Notes: a model not told the origin generated them from the sequence alone. 64,000 nt of DNA from JAHDCJ01 sp039028895 (GCA_039028895.1 JBCCHF010000014.1:1-64000); one strand, 5' to 3'. Shown: positions 34,078 to 43,235, counted from the stretch's first letter. Numbers and translations are program-made.

Positions 34078-36402
34078 TTAGTTGTTGTTGGTATCGCTTG
34101 TTACTTCCAATTCGAGAAGTTCTAGTCTGTTTTGCAAGCTGGAAAGCAATGCTTCCTGTTGCTGGACTTTAGCTTCCAACTCTTGATTCTTTATATGGAG
34201 CTTTTGGTTGAGTTCCTGAACGGCTTTTGTCAATGGCACTACGAATTCTGCATAACGAAGGCCGTAAAAGTCTTTGTCATTTTTTGGTGCATCTACACCA
34301 CTGAAATCGTACCCAAGTTTTTGAGCTGCAGCTTCAACTTCCTGTGCGATGAAACCGGTGTGTCGGATAGTTTCTTTATCGTATTGGCTGTCCCAAGTGG
34401 CAGTTTCCTTATGGTTGTAGTGGTTTTCAAAATGGTTATCAACAGCATCAATGTCCAGGTTGTAAGTTACTGGTCGTAAGGAATTTATGAAATCAAGACC
34501 ACTGACATTTTCGGAGACGTTAATTTTAAAACGCTTGTCACTAACGTTGGTCCAGTTGGCATAGCCGCCGATGCTGGTGACACTTATATTACCTATCCTT
34601 ACCTGATTATCTGCTGTACAATCTGCATTGAAGCCTATGCCTGTTGAATTATCGATGTATCCTTCGATATTGTTTGCCCCCCGACCTAAAGCAGTATTAT
34701 TATCGCCACTATATAGTGCGTCTAAAGCTTTGTAGCCCAGGCCTGTATTTCCAGTCCCTGTATATAGATTATCAACAGCCTCGCTTCCGACTCCTACATT
34801 AAAGTCTCCCGAGGTACTGGCTGCCAAGGAGAGATTGCCAATAGCCGTATTCTGATTGCCTGATGAATTGGAGTTTAGAGTCTCATTGCCAATAGCTGTA
34901 TTCCTGTTGCCGGAGTTTTGATTAGCACTTAATGCGTAACTGCCAACTGCGGTGTTTCTGTGACCAGCATCACTGCCATCAAGGGCATAGACCCCAACTG
35001 CTACGTTGTACTCTCCGGTTTCATTGTCATTTAATGCCTGATAACCGTTTGCTGTGTTAAAGCTTCCCGAATCATTATATTCTAAAGCATTCACACCTGT
35101 TGCAGTGTTATAATTTCCAGACAGGTTATTTCTTAGGGTTTCTGAACCGATTGCAGTGTTATTTGCACCATCTTCATTATTTTCTAATGAGCTTTCACCA
35201 ATAGCGGTATTCCAACTCCCGGAGATGTTATCGCGTAAAGCCGAATAACCAACGCCAGTGTTACGATTGCCATTATTGTTATCACGTAATGAACTACGAC
35301 CAACTGCTGTATTAAATCCTCCTCCAACATTAGTTCTCAGTGAAGAATGGCCTACTGCAGTGTTTGAGGAACCATTTAAATTCGAAAAAAGCGCTTCATA
35401 ACCAATTGCTGTACTTAGTGAAAGTGTGGTGTTTGAATACAGGGCTTTGGCACCTATTGCAGTATTTTGGGATCCGGATGTGTTTTGTTGTAATGCCTGG
35501 TATCCGATACTGGTGTTATAGTCAGCATCCTCGTTGGAGTGTAATGCTTCAAATCCAAGTGCAGTATTAAATTCTCCTTCATCATTCAGAAACATGGCTT
35601 TTTGGCCTACTGCTGTATTTTCATTTCCTGTTGTATTCTTGTTTAGGGTGTTACTCCCAATCGCGATATTTCTGGACCCTGTAGTATTCAAGAATAAAGA
35701 CCTGTGCCCTGAAGCAGTGTTTTCTTCTCCTGATGTATTCAGTTCCATTGATTCATTGCCAAGAGCAGTATTGTATGACCCTGTAGTATTCGAAAACATG
35801 GACCCTGAACCAACTGCGGTATTGTAGAGGCCAGATTCACTGGTTGAAAAAGCATTTGAGCCTATAGCTGTATTGGAGATTCCATCTATGTTTGACATAC
35901 CTGACTGGTGACCAACAAAAACATTTTGATTACCAGAAAGATCGTCGGCCTCTCCTGCGCGTTTTCCAATAAAGACACTATTTCCTGAGTTCTCGGGTTC
36001 AAGTCTTGCGCCTAACATCAGCCATTGTTCTTCATTATTGACTTCAAATCGAATGATGTCTTCATCAGTATTTTTTTCGACCATGATACCCGTATCAGTG
36101 TCCTGATCATACAATTCACCCATTGGGAGGTTTCTGCTGATGAGTTCTGTCCATCCGTCATTTCCAAAAAACCAAAAGCTTTCAGTGTTCAGGTCAAATA
36201 ACAGAAGTCCGGGGGCAGGATTGGAGATCATATTTCGTTGAGCAGAATTCATCCGCGGGACCAGCATGCCCTTGTCTGTACTTTTAATATCTAATACAGC
36301 ACTGGTATGAGCTACTGAGCCATCTCCGTTGATGGCTATTGATTGTCCGAATACCATTAAATTAGTTAAGCATAGGAAGATTGTAATTGGTAGCGTTTTC
36401 AT
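34078..36402 (-). CDS. Tail-fibre-like exported protein: beta-roll repeats plus Peptidase_S74 chaperone (copy 2)
   Basis: The 774-residue paralogue of the next gene has the same order: signal peptide (ITIFLCLTNLMVFGQ), ALDIKST-type N-terminal block, long NTAxGxxAL repeat region, S74 domain with SDKRFK (Ser621/Lys626 at identical positions) and a C-terminal coiled coil (QQEALLSSLQNRLELLEL). N-terminal and S74 parts of the two are close; the repeats vary more. It is the first gene of a two-gene operon preceded by the palindrome/-7 promoter. The pair could form mixed or alternative fibres. Confidence 0.9.
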   Translation of the reverse strand: MKTLPITIFLCLTNLMVFGQSIAINGDGSVAHTSAVLDIKSTDKGMLVPRMNSAQRNMISNPAPGLLLFDLNTESFWFFGNDGWTELISRNLPMGELYDQDTDTGIMVEKNTDEDIIRFEVNNEEQWLMLGARLEPENSGNSVFIGKRAGEADDLSGNQNVFVGHQSGMSNIDGISNTAIGSNAFSTSESGLYNTAVGSGSMFSNTTGSYNTALGNESMELNTSGEENTASGHRSLFLNTTGSRNIAIGSNTLNKNTTGNENTAVGQKAMFLNDEGEFNTALGFEALHSNEDADYNTSIGYQALQQNTSGSQNTAIGAKALYSNTTLSLSTAIGYEALFSNLNGSSNTAVGHSSLRTNVGGGFNTAVGRSSLRDNNNGNRNTGVGYSALRDNISGSWNTAIGESSLENNEDGANNTAIGSETLRNNLSGNYNTATGVNALEYNDSGSFNTANGYQALNDNETGEYNVAVGVYALDGSDAGHRNTAVGSYALSANQNSGNRNTAIGNETLNSNSSGNQNTAIGNLSLAASTSGDFNVGVGSEAVDNLYTGTGNTGLGYKALDALYSGDNNTALGRGANNIEGYIDNSTGIGFNADCTADNQVRIGNISVTSIGGYANWTNVSDKRFKINVSENVSGLDFINSLRPVTYNLDIDAVDNHFENHYNHKETATWDSQYDKETIRHTGFIAQEVEAAAQKLGYDFSGVDAPKNDKDFYGLRYAEFVVPLTKAVQELNQKLHIKNQELEAKVQQQEALLSSLQNRLELLELEVTSDTNNN

Positions 36403-36452
36403 CGTGTTAATAGGGATTACAGATTAATTAAACTTTTTCCTTTGAACAGTAG

Positions 36453-36499
36453 CAAAGGTAGATGAGCTTTGGCTGCGAGAAATCACCCCTAGGGGTGAT
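36453..36499 (-). promoter_or_regulatory. Palindromic operator plus -7 box upstream of the tail-fibre-like operon
   Basis: The same 18-bp palindrome ATCACCCCTAGGGGTGAT is at 36482-36499, with the minus-strand -7 box TACCTTTG at 36453-36460. The spacing (21 nt) equals that at 31.7 kb, while the bases between differ largely, which argues for conserved function rather than recent copying. The start codon is 50 nt beyond the -7 box. Confidence 0.7.
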
Positions 36500-36680
36500 A
36501 TTGACCTTAACGGAAGAGGTTAATTATTGAGTCGCCAGGTGTATTCCATAAATGTGATCTTGTTTTGCAGACTAAGATCTGGACGAGACCTCTGCATGTA
36601 GAATTTAAGATCAGCCTCTTTATTGAAATCGCTTTTAAACCAATCGAAAATTTTGGAAAGACAGGTTTTGGAATGGGAAG
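36461..36680. repeat. Diverged copy of the DUF547 gene 3' end and its downstream flank
   Basis: About 220 bp here match 43.0-43.2 kb in the same orientation, including the gene's last 50 or so codons and the flank with the palindrome. The palindrome is intact here and degenerate in the other copy (aatcatcaacaggggtaat). Confidence 0.85.
36520..36680 (-). pseudogene. Truncated 3' fragment of a DUF547 gene
   Basis: The minus frame reads LSKIFDWFKSDFNKEADLKF to NKITFMEYTWRLNN, nearly the same as the C-terminus of the intact DUF547 protein encoded at 43.1 kb. Upstream of that segment the similarity stops; the open frame continues for 20 or so unrelated residues to an ATG at 36741. The catalytic or core part of DUF547 is missing, so this is a relic. 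Confidence 0.8.
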
Positions 36681-37282
36681 TGTTGAGATCAGCCGATGTA
36701 ATGCAGTAACCGTATTTGGAATGATTTTCCGATTGACTCAATTTATTACCATCGGAATAAAAGTCGCATTTCTCATTGAAGATTCAAGAGGTACCCCTGA
36801 AGAACTGTACTCCTCTACTCTTAACCAGATGAAATTTGTATCGAACTGGTTTGTAATAGAAGTCATCAAGCCGATGTTTGGGTCAAGGAATGGTGGTGAA
36901 TTAGATAGAATAAGATCCCTAGCTTTAATGTTAAAGATTAATGGATCATTACTAAAGGTGTAAATAGACATTATGGACAAAACCTTATATATTGGTCACG
37001 CGACAAAACTATGTGGTTTATTGACTTGGATTGGAATCAGTGATGTGGTAATCTGGATATAGATTTATCTGTTTAAACAATTGATATTCAGTTTTTTGAG
37101 TTCTAATTGGTGTTTATTTTTGATGGAAAAAGTAAAGGTAAATTGTAAAATATGTCCTTTAACCTGCCTTGATAGAGTTATTAATTTTGAAGTAAGATTT
37201 TGATAGAATCATACCATATTGGATAAACCGGTAATTCAATTGATCACAGTAACATTTAAGTCACAAGTAAAACCAATTTAAA
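36681..37282. other. Non-coding or unrecognised stretch after the DUF547 relic
   Basis: About 600 bp contain only short open frames on both strands (for example an 80-codon minus frame at 36738-36980), none with a signal peptide, family motif or plausible context. The region may be debris from the rearrangement that left the relic. Its right end should hold the promoter of the next T9SS gene and carries the 28-nt motif at 37136. Confidence 0.4.
37136..37163 (+). promoter_or_regulatory. 28-nt motif shared with the upstream region of the 40.0-kb subtilase
   Basis: This stretch (aggtaaatt.. through ..tgtccttta.c) matches 39863-39890 at 24 of 28 positions. Both copies are on the plus strand, 120-140 bp before a T9SS-cargo start codon, inside otherwise unrelated intergenic DNA. 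It is probably part of a shared promoter or operator. Confidence 0.5.
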
Positions 37283-38197
37283 ATGAGAAAATATAATACG
37301 ACGATTCTTAATGTCTTCACTCTGTTGTTTTTTGTGTTGATTGTTTTCAATGTACAGGCACAAGAAGAAATAGAGCATGGAGATACCCTACTTGAAGAAT
37401 GGATTGTTATCGAAGCTTCTGTTAATGACCTTGAAAGATGCATTTTTCAAAATGACAAAGTTTCAGTAGGACTTTCCGGTTTTATTGTTGGAAACACACA
37501 TCCTGACATTGTTAATTTAACTCTTCACCTTTCTCACCATACAGATCCTGTAACAGACCTCTATTTACCAAAAGAGATTCAAATTGGGGATTATGTATAT
37601 AATATAAATTCTTCTGGCGGAGGGACGCCACAAATTGAAGTTGAATTAATAAGGGCTCAGTATCCTGGAACTCTTGGCGGAACTACAGTTGCATTAGTCG
37701 ATAGTCACCTTCCTCCAGGTTTTAGTATTTCTGGGGATTGCGTGGGAGTGACATTTGACCAGATTACAGCCTTAGCTGGTGGTCTCGCCTTTTCCGCATA
37801 TAGCATTGATTCAAACCAGCTTTGTTATGAGGAAGAATATTATTGCGGCGATGGTGATGGTGGCGATGGCTCGGAATTAGTTTACAAGCCACAAAATGAG
37901 CTTCCTGGTGCTGTTTTATTATCTGATAAGAATGAGAAAATGAACCTTCCATTTCAGGAAATAAGTATTTCTCCCAATCCAGCAAGCAATTTTGTGTTGG
38001 TTGAAACTAATTTGGAAGGAGATGCTGATTTGATGTTGATGACGACTAACGGTCAGGTTATTTACACTTGGCCCGCTGTTGAGATGAATGGTAAAATCAG
38101 ACTTGATCTTGATGCTTATCCTGTTGGTCTTTATATTTTATCAATAATAAGTGATCAGCAGGTAATTACAGAGCCAATCATTATATCAGGTAAATAA
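37283..38197 (+). CDS. T9SS-sorted exported protein of unknown function
   Basis: The 304-residue protein has a signal peptide (LLFFVLIVFNVQAQ), a unique middle region of about 190 residues with several Cys (RCIFQ, GDCVGV, LCYEEEYYCGDGDGG) and a Gly/Asp linker. It ends in a type A sorting domain (ISISPNPASNFVLVETN to GLYILSIISDQ). It is predicted to be exported by T9SS. I recognise no family for the middle region. A bidirectional terminator follows. Confidence 0.85.
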   Translation: MRKYNTTILNVFTLLFFVLIVFNVQAQEEIEHGDTLLEEWIVIEASVNDLERCIFQNDKVSVGLSGFIVGNTHPDIVNLTLHLSHHTDPVTDLYLPKEIQIGDYVYNINSSGGGTPQIEVELIRAQYPGTLGGTTVALVDSHLPPGFSISGDCVGVTFDQITALAGGLAFSAYSIDSNQLCYEEEYYCGDGDGGDGSELVYKPQNELPGAVLLSDKNEKMNLPFQEISISPNPASNFVLVETNLEGDADLMLMTTNGQVIYTWPAVEMNGKIRLDLDAYPVGLYILSIISDQQVITEPIIISGK

Positions 38198-38244
38198 GTC
38201 ATGATATATATAGCCATGGAGATTGGAAACGTAAGATAAATATG

Positions 38245-38283
38245 AACCCCGAAAAGTGTCCAGCATTCTTTTCGGGGTTTATT
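38245..38283. terminator. Bidirectional rho-independent terminator
   Basis: A 12-bp perfect stem (aaccccgaaaag / cttttcggggtt) with an 11-nt loop is flanked by T-rich sequence on the right and AT-rich sequence on the left. It sits between two convergent genes and can serve both. Confidence 0.85.
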
Positions 38284-39730
38284 TTATGCTATCCAATTTT
38301 TGAGAAATCCACTTCCTGCTGGCCATATTTTGAATATTCTTATATTCCTCAAGGAGCTGTGGCTTTGTGAGTTTTTGGGTTGTCTTTGCTTTGTAAAGCA
38401 ATTTTGAAAATCGGATCAGATTTAGATAGGCTTTTTTGTAGTCTTCACTAATTATTTTGTTTCGATGTAAAAATTTGCTGAAGGCTTCACAAAAGTCGAA
38501 AAACAAAACATCGTATCCAGAAAGTTCATAATAGCTTCGTAGCATCAATCCCTTTGCGACCAAGCTGTAATAGACATTTTTGAATTCCACTTTTATTAAG
38601 AGTTCCAGTGTTGATTCATAGTTGTCTTCGCTGAAATAAATCTTGGCTAACCCAAGTTTTCTAGTAGACTCTCGCGAATTAGGATTTAGATATTGTTTGA
38701 AATCTTCAATAAAATTTCTTGCCCAATCGTATTCATCCAAACGACAAGAAAGATCAATAATGTTTAAGAAAATTGATTCATCAATACGATTATTGGGGAT
38801 AACCAATCTTTCTTGCAACCCCAGTTTATAAAGTTCAAATACTTCGCGTAAAAACTCAATGCCCGCCCCTTGGTGGATTCTGTGAGAGGCATAATTTGTA
38901 AGGTAAATGAATAAGTCGTTACGTTCGATCGGCTGGATCTGACTTAAGTTCTCAAAAAAGATCTCTTTGAGTCGGTAATAATTTTCATCGTTAACCTTTC
39001 TGACAGTTTGTGCTGACCGGGTCAAAATTTCAAAAATTGGACTGGTGTTCTCAGGAAGGAGAGGTAAAATCTTGTCCAGATTTTCTTCTTCGTACTCTTG
39101 ACCGAGAATCTTCCCTCTGTTCAACATTTCACAATTATATTTCAAACGATTGTACAGATAGTAATGGTCGAGGTTTACCACCGTTTCCTTAAGACTCAAT
39201 ATTTCGGATTTCAATTTTCCTGTTGACGGATGCTCGTAAATCATTTTGTTAAGGCGCATTTGTGCATTATAATAATAAGCATCCCGGTAAGGCATTTTTT
39301 GGATTTTTTTTCCAATGGCGTTGGCAATCTGGAAGAATTGACGGTCCAATCCTCTTTTTTTCAGAGTGCGTAGATAAATGAAATCAGACTCAAGGTCAAG
39401 ATCCCGAACCTCGACCCAAACCATAAAATCCATCACAAGAACTGACAATTTAGCCATCAGGTCAAGAATGCGCTTAGCTTCGAATTTTTGACCTTTAAAT
39501 ATCTTTTTGAAAACATATTCTTTATCCAGAACCTTGAGTTCGTTATTGTCTATGTTCTCCGGAAATGGGTATTTGACTACAATATCATTGTGAACTTTTT
39601 TCAGGTACTCATAAAGCTTGATGACTTTTTCATTCTTGTTGTGGTAAGAACTTCTCAGAAACTTACCTAATTCTGTCAATTCTTCCTTTGACAGGCCCGA
39701 AAAAAGCTCGATCAGTTTACTCTTTCTCAT
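38279..39730 (-). CDS. Uncharacterised all-helical cytoplasmic protein
   Basis: The 483-residue protein is rich in Leu, Lys, Glu and Tyr and seems helical throughout, possibly a degenerate TPR/solenoid (DEYDWARNFIEDFKQYL, EDNYESTLELLIKVEF, YYSLVAKGLMLRSYYELSG). It starts MRKSKLIELFSGLSKEELTELG. It has no signal peptide, membrane segment or catalytic motif. I do not recognise the family. It stands alone between the convergent T9SS gene and the divergent subtilase gene. Confidence 0.8.
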   Translation of the reverse strand: MRKSKLIELFSGLSKEELTELGKFLRSSYHNKNEKVIKLYEYLKKVHNDIVVKYPFPENIDNNELKVLDKEYVFKKIFKGQKFEAKRILDLMAKLSVLVMDFMVWVEVRDLDLESDFIYLRTLKKRGLDRQFFQIANAIGKKIQKMPYRDAYYYNAQMRLNKMIYEHPSTGKLKSEILSLKETVVNLDHYYLYNRLKYNCEMLNRGKILGQEYEEENLDKILPLLPENTSPIFEILTRSAQTVRKVNDENYYRLKEIFFENLSQIQPIERNDLFIYLTNYASHRIHQGAGIEFLREVFELYKLGLQERLVIPNNRIDESIFLNIIDLSCRLDEYDWARNFIEDFKQYLNPNSRESTRKLGLAKIYFSEDNYESTLELLIKVEFKNVYYSLVAKGLMLRSYYELSGYDVLFFDFCEAFSKFLHRNKIISEDYKKAYLNLIRFSKLLYKAKTTQKLTKPQLLEEYKNIQNMASRKWISQKLDSIK

Positions 39731-39862
39731 AGATTATGGGCATCATATTCTGAATATTTTTTGTGGTATTGAAACCTCTTTACTTCGCAGTAATTAAATG
39801 AAAATCAGGGTTTTAGTGAATTTCTGGTCGCGAATCTAGAAATAAAATCAATTGGAAACTTG

Positions 39863-39890
39863 AGGTAAATTCCAAAATCTGTCCTTTATC
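39863..39890 (+). promoter_or_regulatory. 28-nt motif shared with the upstream region of the 37.3-kb T9SS gene
   Basis: This is the partner of the element at 37136-37163 (24 of 28 identical), 140 bp before the subtilase start codon. The remaining 300-bp gap holds no gene. Confidence 0.5.
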
Positions 39891-40029
39891 ACCCAGCCAA
39901 TCGCCAGTAACATTGTATTAACCTTTTGGGAAATAACCGGCCGTGATTCTAAAAGTGTAATTACAAGGAATTTAACGATATAATTTTTCTAATACATTAT
40001 TAACGCCTAAAAAGGCCAAATTATTTATC

Positions 40030-42882
40030 ATGAAAAACCTAATATTTCAATACATCCCATGCCTTCTTATTGGATTTTTTATTTTTTCGGAAACCTGCTT
40101 TTCTCAAGAGGAAGTTTTTCCTGTTCAAGAAAACAAGATCATCTTTACGCTTTTGTCTGAAGCAATGGCTCCTGGTCAAGAGGAGACTTTTTCAAACGAA
40201 CAACTGAATTCCATTTTTGAAAGTTTCCAGGTCATTTCATATACGGAAGCCTATCCAGGAACTGTTACACCAAGGCTTCAAAACCGGGTAATGATAGAAT
40301 GTGAAGGATGCGATATTAACGAGCTCAAAATTGCATTGGAGGAGACCTTCCCAGAAGACCTGAAAGAAGTCGATATTGAGATTAAGCCAGTAACTTTGGA
40401 TGACAGTCAAGCAGGTATCAATGAATTTTTACAGCATTTGAAAAACCAGAAAACATCTAATTATCCTTTGGATTGTGATGCCCCTTTCTTCCCATCTGAG
40501 TTTCCGGTAAGTCAACCCACCTGGCGGGCTGACCAGCGTTCAACAAATGTCCCCTGTGCCTGGAGCATTACACGAGGGAGTGATAATCTTATCGTAGCTG
40601 TAACAGATATTGAATTTGTGCCAACTCATAGTGATATAAAGGTCATTTATCAACACCCTAATATTCAAGTAGTTGGTGGCACACAGTCTGCACATGGACT
40701 GAGGTCTTGTGGTGCTGTAGCAACAATTCATGGTAACGGAGGATTAGCCAATAATGGAGGGAATGATTTACCTGGCGGAGGCATTGGTTTAACCCTTTAT
40801 CAATCAGGAAAAAATTCAATTTTGCTTGCAGCACAAGATGGGGCTCACATTATTACCAATAGTTGGGGTAGCTGTGAGAGCTGGTTTACACCCTCTCAAT
40901 TACAGGATTATCAGGATCTGATTAACGAAGCCACCTATGTGTATGGATCCATAGTAGTTGCAGGGGCAGGAAATGCGCTAGGGGCGAATAACCATGCATT
41001 GTTTTGTGGAGGATTAATGAATCCGGTTCCTGCCATACTTGATAATGTGATTTCAGTTTCCGGAGGGCATACTCAACAAAATTACCCAAAGTATTTTTCG
41101 AGTCTATTTCCGGCTGTACCAGAATATGGACATTACAGTTATCACCCAACAGTTGATATTTGTGCTCCGGCTTATGGGGTTGGTGTGCCTTGTAATGACA
41201 CAAATAGTAGTACCTGTAATGACTGGGGAGGAACAGGTAGCCCATACGGTCAGGGTTGGGGGACCTCAGTTGCTTCTCCATTTACGGCAGGAGTGATTGG
41301 TCTTATGCTGTCAGCCAATCCATGTTTAATGCATGATGATGTGGATTTCATCCTCAAAAAAACAGCGCAACATATGCCTGATTTTTGTGAACCCTTATGG
41401 GCTGGACAGATCGGGGCAGGCTATCTTGATGCCTATCAGGCAGTTCTTCTGGCAGACCAGTATGCCAATTCGGGTGAATCTCCTTCTCCGGTCATTAATT
41501 ATTCTTCATTAAGTCTCTGTGAGACTGGAAAGGTTACCTTGTGCGCTAATAAATCATATAGTTCTTTATCGTGGCATAACGAAATCTCTCAAATTGGTAC
41601 AACGGACTGCGTTGAAGTGACCTCAGCAGGTGAGTACACTTTGTTTTTCGACAATACAAAAGGATGTACACTAACCCGTACTATAGTCATTGAAGAAGGC
41701 GACTGTTGCTATGATCCTTGTCAATATATTGATGAGTCTGTCTTGTTTGAAAAACATGATTTTACAGAGTTTGATAATAATAGCTTTAATGGTAATTATA
41801 ACACAGGTATGTTACTCTCATGCGTTGCGAAATGGGATTGGGCCGGAGAAGGCTCTATTGCTTTTGCGAATGACATTAGTGATTTTAACAACGGTGCCTG
41901 GAATGCCCTTGATCATACAAATGGACAAACTTCCTTTATCATCGGAGATGCTTCTACTATTGCAGACACACGAGTCTTTTACATTGAGGAAAATGTTGTC
42001 AGTGGAAAGGCTTACCAGTTTTCAGCATGGGTAAGAAATATCTGGCCTGACTCCAACCCGACCAATAGCCCCGCACTAGAACTCAGGGTACAAAATAGTT
42101 CTGGGCTGAATACAATAGCCATGTCAGGAATATTAAATTATGATGATGAATGGGTTCAGATTTGCGGCACCTATTTTCCTGAGGCCAATGAAGTAGTAGA
42201 ATTCCAGGTGGTTGCTCTTCAGGCAAATCATTTGGTAGGATTCGATTTCGGAGTAGATGACATTATGATCCGAGAAACAGAATTGTTTAATGATTTCTCC
42301 GTTTGTCAGGATGATTGTTTCACAATAGGACAAACTAATAACCCTGACCTAGTTTACTATTTGGTGTATAAGAATAATTCAACAGGAAATAACTGGCAAT
42401 TCGAATGTAATCAATGTACCTATCCGTACCAATTGTGCCCCGGCATATCAGAAAATACTGACTTTATGCTTATTGCTGTAGATTATACTAATAACTGCGC
42501 TACATATGAACCTTTTTCAGTTTTGGTTTCAGATCCCAATAGCCCGGAATGTTCTTCACAAGAGTTCAATTTTGAGGCAAACCAGCCAGAAAAGGTAGGA
42601 AGTTTACCGGATTATTCATCATTTCAAATCACGCTGAATCCCAATTTGGTCAGAAAAAGTCAAAGTATAGATATTCTATTTGAAAATTCTAAGAAAGGAC
42701 TTTATTCCCTGAGTTTGGTAGATGTAAATGGTAGAATCTTCAAATTACCCAACTTATATATCGAATCAAGAACAAGTAAGAAAAAGATCACCTTACCAGC
42801 TTCTGTCAATGCAGGGGTGTATTTTATAAGAGTTGAAAACGAATTTGGCGAATACCAAATTTCAAAACTGATCATTAACTGA
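40030..42882 (+). CDS. Exported S8 peptidase with carbohydrate-binding-like and T9SS domains
   Basis: The 950-residue protein has a signal peptide (PCLLIGFFIFSETCFSQ), a propeptide-like region (about 35-140) and a subtilase domain. The proposed triad is Asp193 (VAVTDIEFV), His222 (SAHGLRSCGAVA) and Ser413 (GTSVASPFTAGV), with the oxyanion Asn in VAGAGNALG. The contexts around Asp (usual DTG) and His (usual HGTH) are unusual, which sets it in a divergent S8 branch. Cys-rich segments and a beta-sandwich resembling carbohydrate-binding modules follow (about 575-750, including WDWAGEGSIAFANDIS and GKAYQFSAWVRN). A T9SS-like C-terminus ends it (GVYFIRVENEFGEYQISKLI). A terminator follows. Confidence 0.88.
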   Translation: MKNLIFQYIPCLLIGFFIFSETCFSQEEVFPVQENKIIFTLLSEAMAPGQEETFSNEQLNSIFESFQVISYTEAYPGTVTPRLQNRVMIECEGCDINELKIALEETFPEDLKEVDIEIKPVTLDDSQAGINEFLQHLKNQKTSNYPLDCDAPFFPSEFPVSQPTWRADQRSTNVPCAWSITRGSDNLIVAVTDIEFVPTHSDIKVIYQHPNIQVVGGTQSAHGLRSCGAVATIHGNGGLANNGGNDLPGGGIGLTLYQSGKNSILLAAQDGAHIITNSWGSCESWFTPSQLQDYQDLINEATYVYGSIVVAGAGNALGANNHALFCGGLMNPVPAILDNVISVSGGHTQQNYPKYFSSLFPAVPEYGHYSYHPTVDICAPAYGVGVPCNDTNSSTCNDWGGTGSPYGQGWGTSVASPFTAGVIGLMLSANPCLMHDDVDFILKKTAQHMPDFCEPLWAGQIGAGYLDAYQAVLLADQYANSGESPSPVINYSSLSLCETGKVTLCANKSYSSLSWHNEISQIGTTDCVEVTSAGEYTLFFDNTKGCTLTRTIVIEEGDCCYDPCQYIDESVLFEKHDFTEFDNNSFNGNYNTGMLLSCVAKWDWAGEGSIAFANDISDFNNGAWNALDHTNGQTSFIIGDASTIADTRVFYIEENVVSGKAYQFSAWVRNIWPDSNPTNSPALELRVQNSSGLNTIAMSGILNYDDEWVQICGTYFPEANEVVEFQVVALQANHLVGFDFGVDDIMIRETELFNDFSVCQDDCFTIGQTNNPDLVYYLVYKNNSTGNNWQFECNQCTYPYQLCPGISENTDFMLIAVDYTNNCATYEPFSVLVSDPNSPECSSQEFNFEANQPEKVGSLPDYSSFQITLNPNLVRKSQSIDILFENSKKGLYSLSLVDVNGRIFKLPNLYIESRTSKKKITLPASVNAGVYFIRVENEFGEYQISKLIIN

Positions 42883-42960
42883 GCATCTCGATCAAAATCC
42901 ATGTAGTAGATGTATGATTAATGCTTTTAGATAGCCACTTAATAGTTGGTTTTACTGTGA

Positions 42961-42998
42961 AAAAGTCCTTCGGCATACTTGTCGAAGGGCTTTTTGTT
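42961..42998 (+). terminator. Rho-independent terminator
   Basis: A 13-bp stem (aaaaagtccttcg / cgaagggcttttt, one G-T pair) with a 10-nt loop and a T run lies 79 bp after the subtilase gene. The A run on its left also allows use from the minus strand. Confidence 0.8.
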
Positions 42999-43014
42999 CT
43001 TGACAATTAGCTAC

Positions 43015-43235
43015 AGATGGACTTTGGTAACGAGAAATCATCAACAGGGGTAATATTGGCCTTAACGGAAGAGATTAATTGTTGAGTCCCCAGTTGTATT
43101 CCATAAATGTGATCTTGTTTTGTGGATTAAGACCTGGACGATACTTCTGAATGTAGGATTTAAGATCAGCCTCTTTATTGAAATCGCTTTTAAACCAATC
43201 GAAAATTTTGGAAAGACGGGTTTCGGACTGGGAAA
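43015..43235. repeat. Parent-side copy of the duplicated DUF547 3' end
   Basis: It matches 36461-36680 over the last 50 or so codons of the intact DUF547 gene and about 60 bp downstream. The palindrome in this copy is degenerate and the TACCTTTG box is lost. Confidence 0.85.

Noticed and set aside
31736..36402. Repeated DNA that could look like a CRISPR or satellite array
   Set aside because: The repetition is coding: it follows the NTAxGxxAL protein repeats in frame and varies at third positions.
31736..36402. Prophage remnant suggested by tail-fibre-like domains
   Set aside because: Both genes have bacterial signal peptides and their own promoter, and no other phage genes are nearby.
36565..36963. 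132-codon plus-strand open frame
   Set aside because: Its first third is antisense to the DUF547 relic and the rest has no recognisable feature.
36738..36980. 80-codon minus-strand open frame
   Set aside because: It sits in rearranged DNA next to a relic, lacks any motif or signal and does not join the DUF547 frame.
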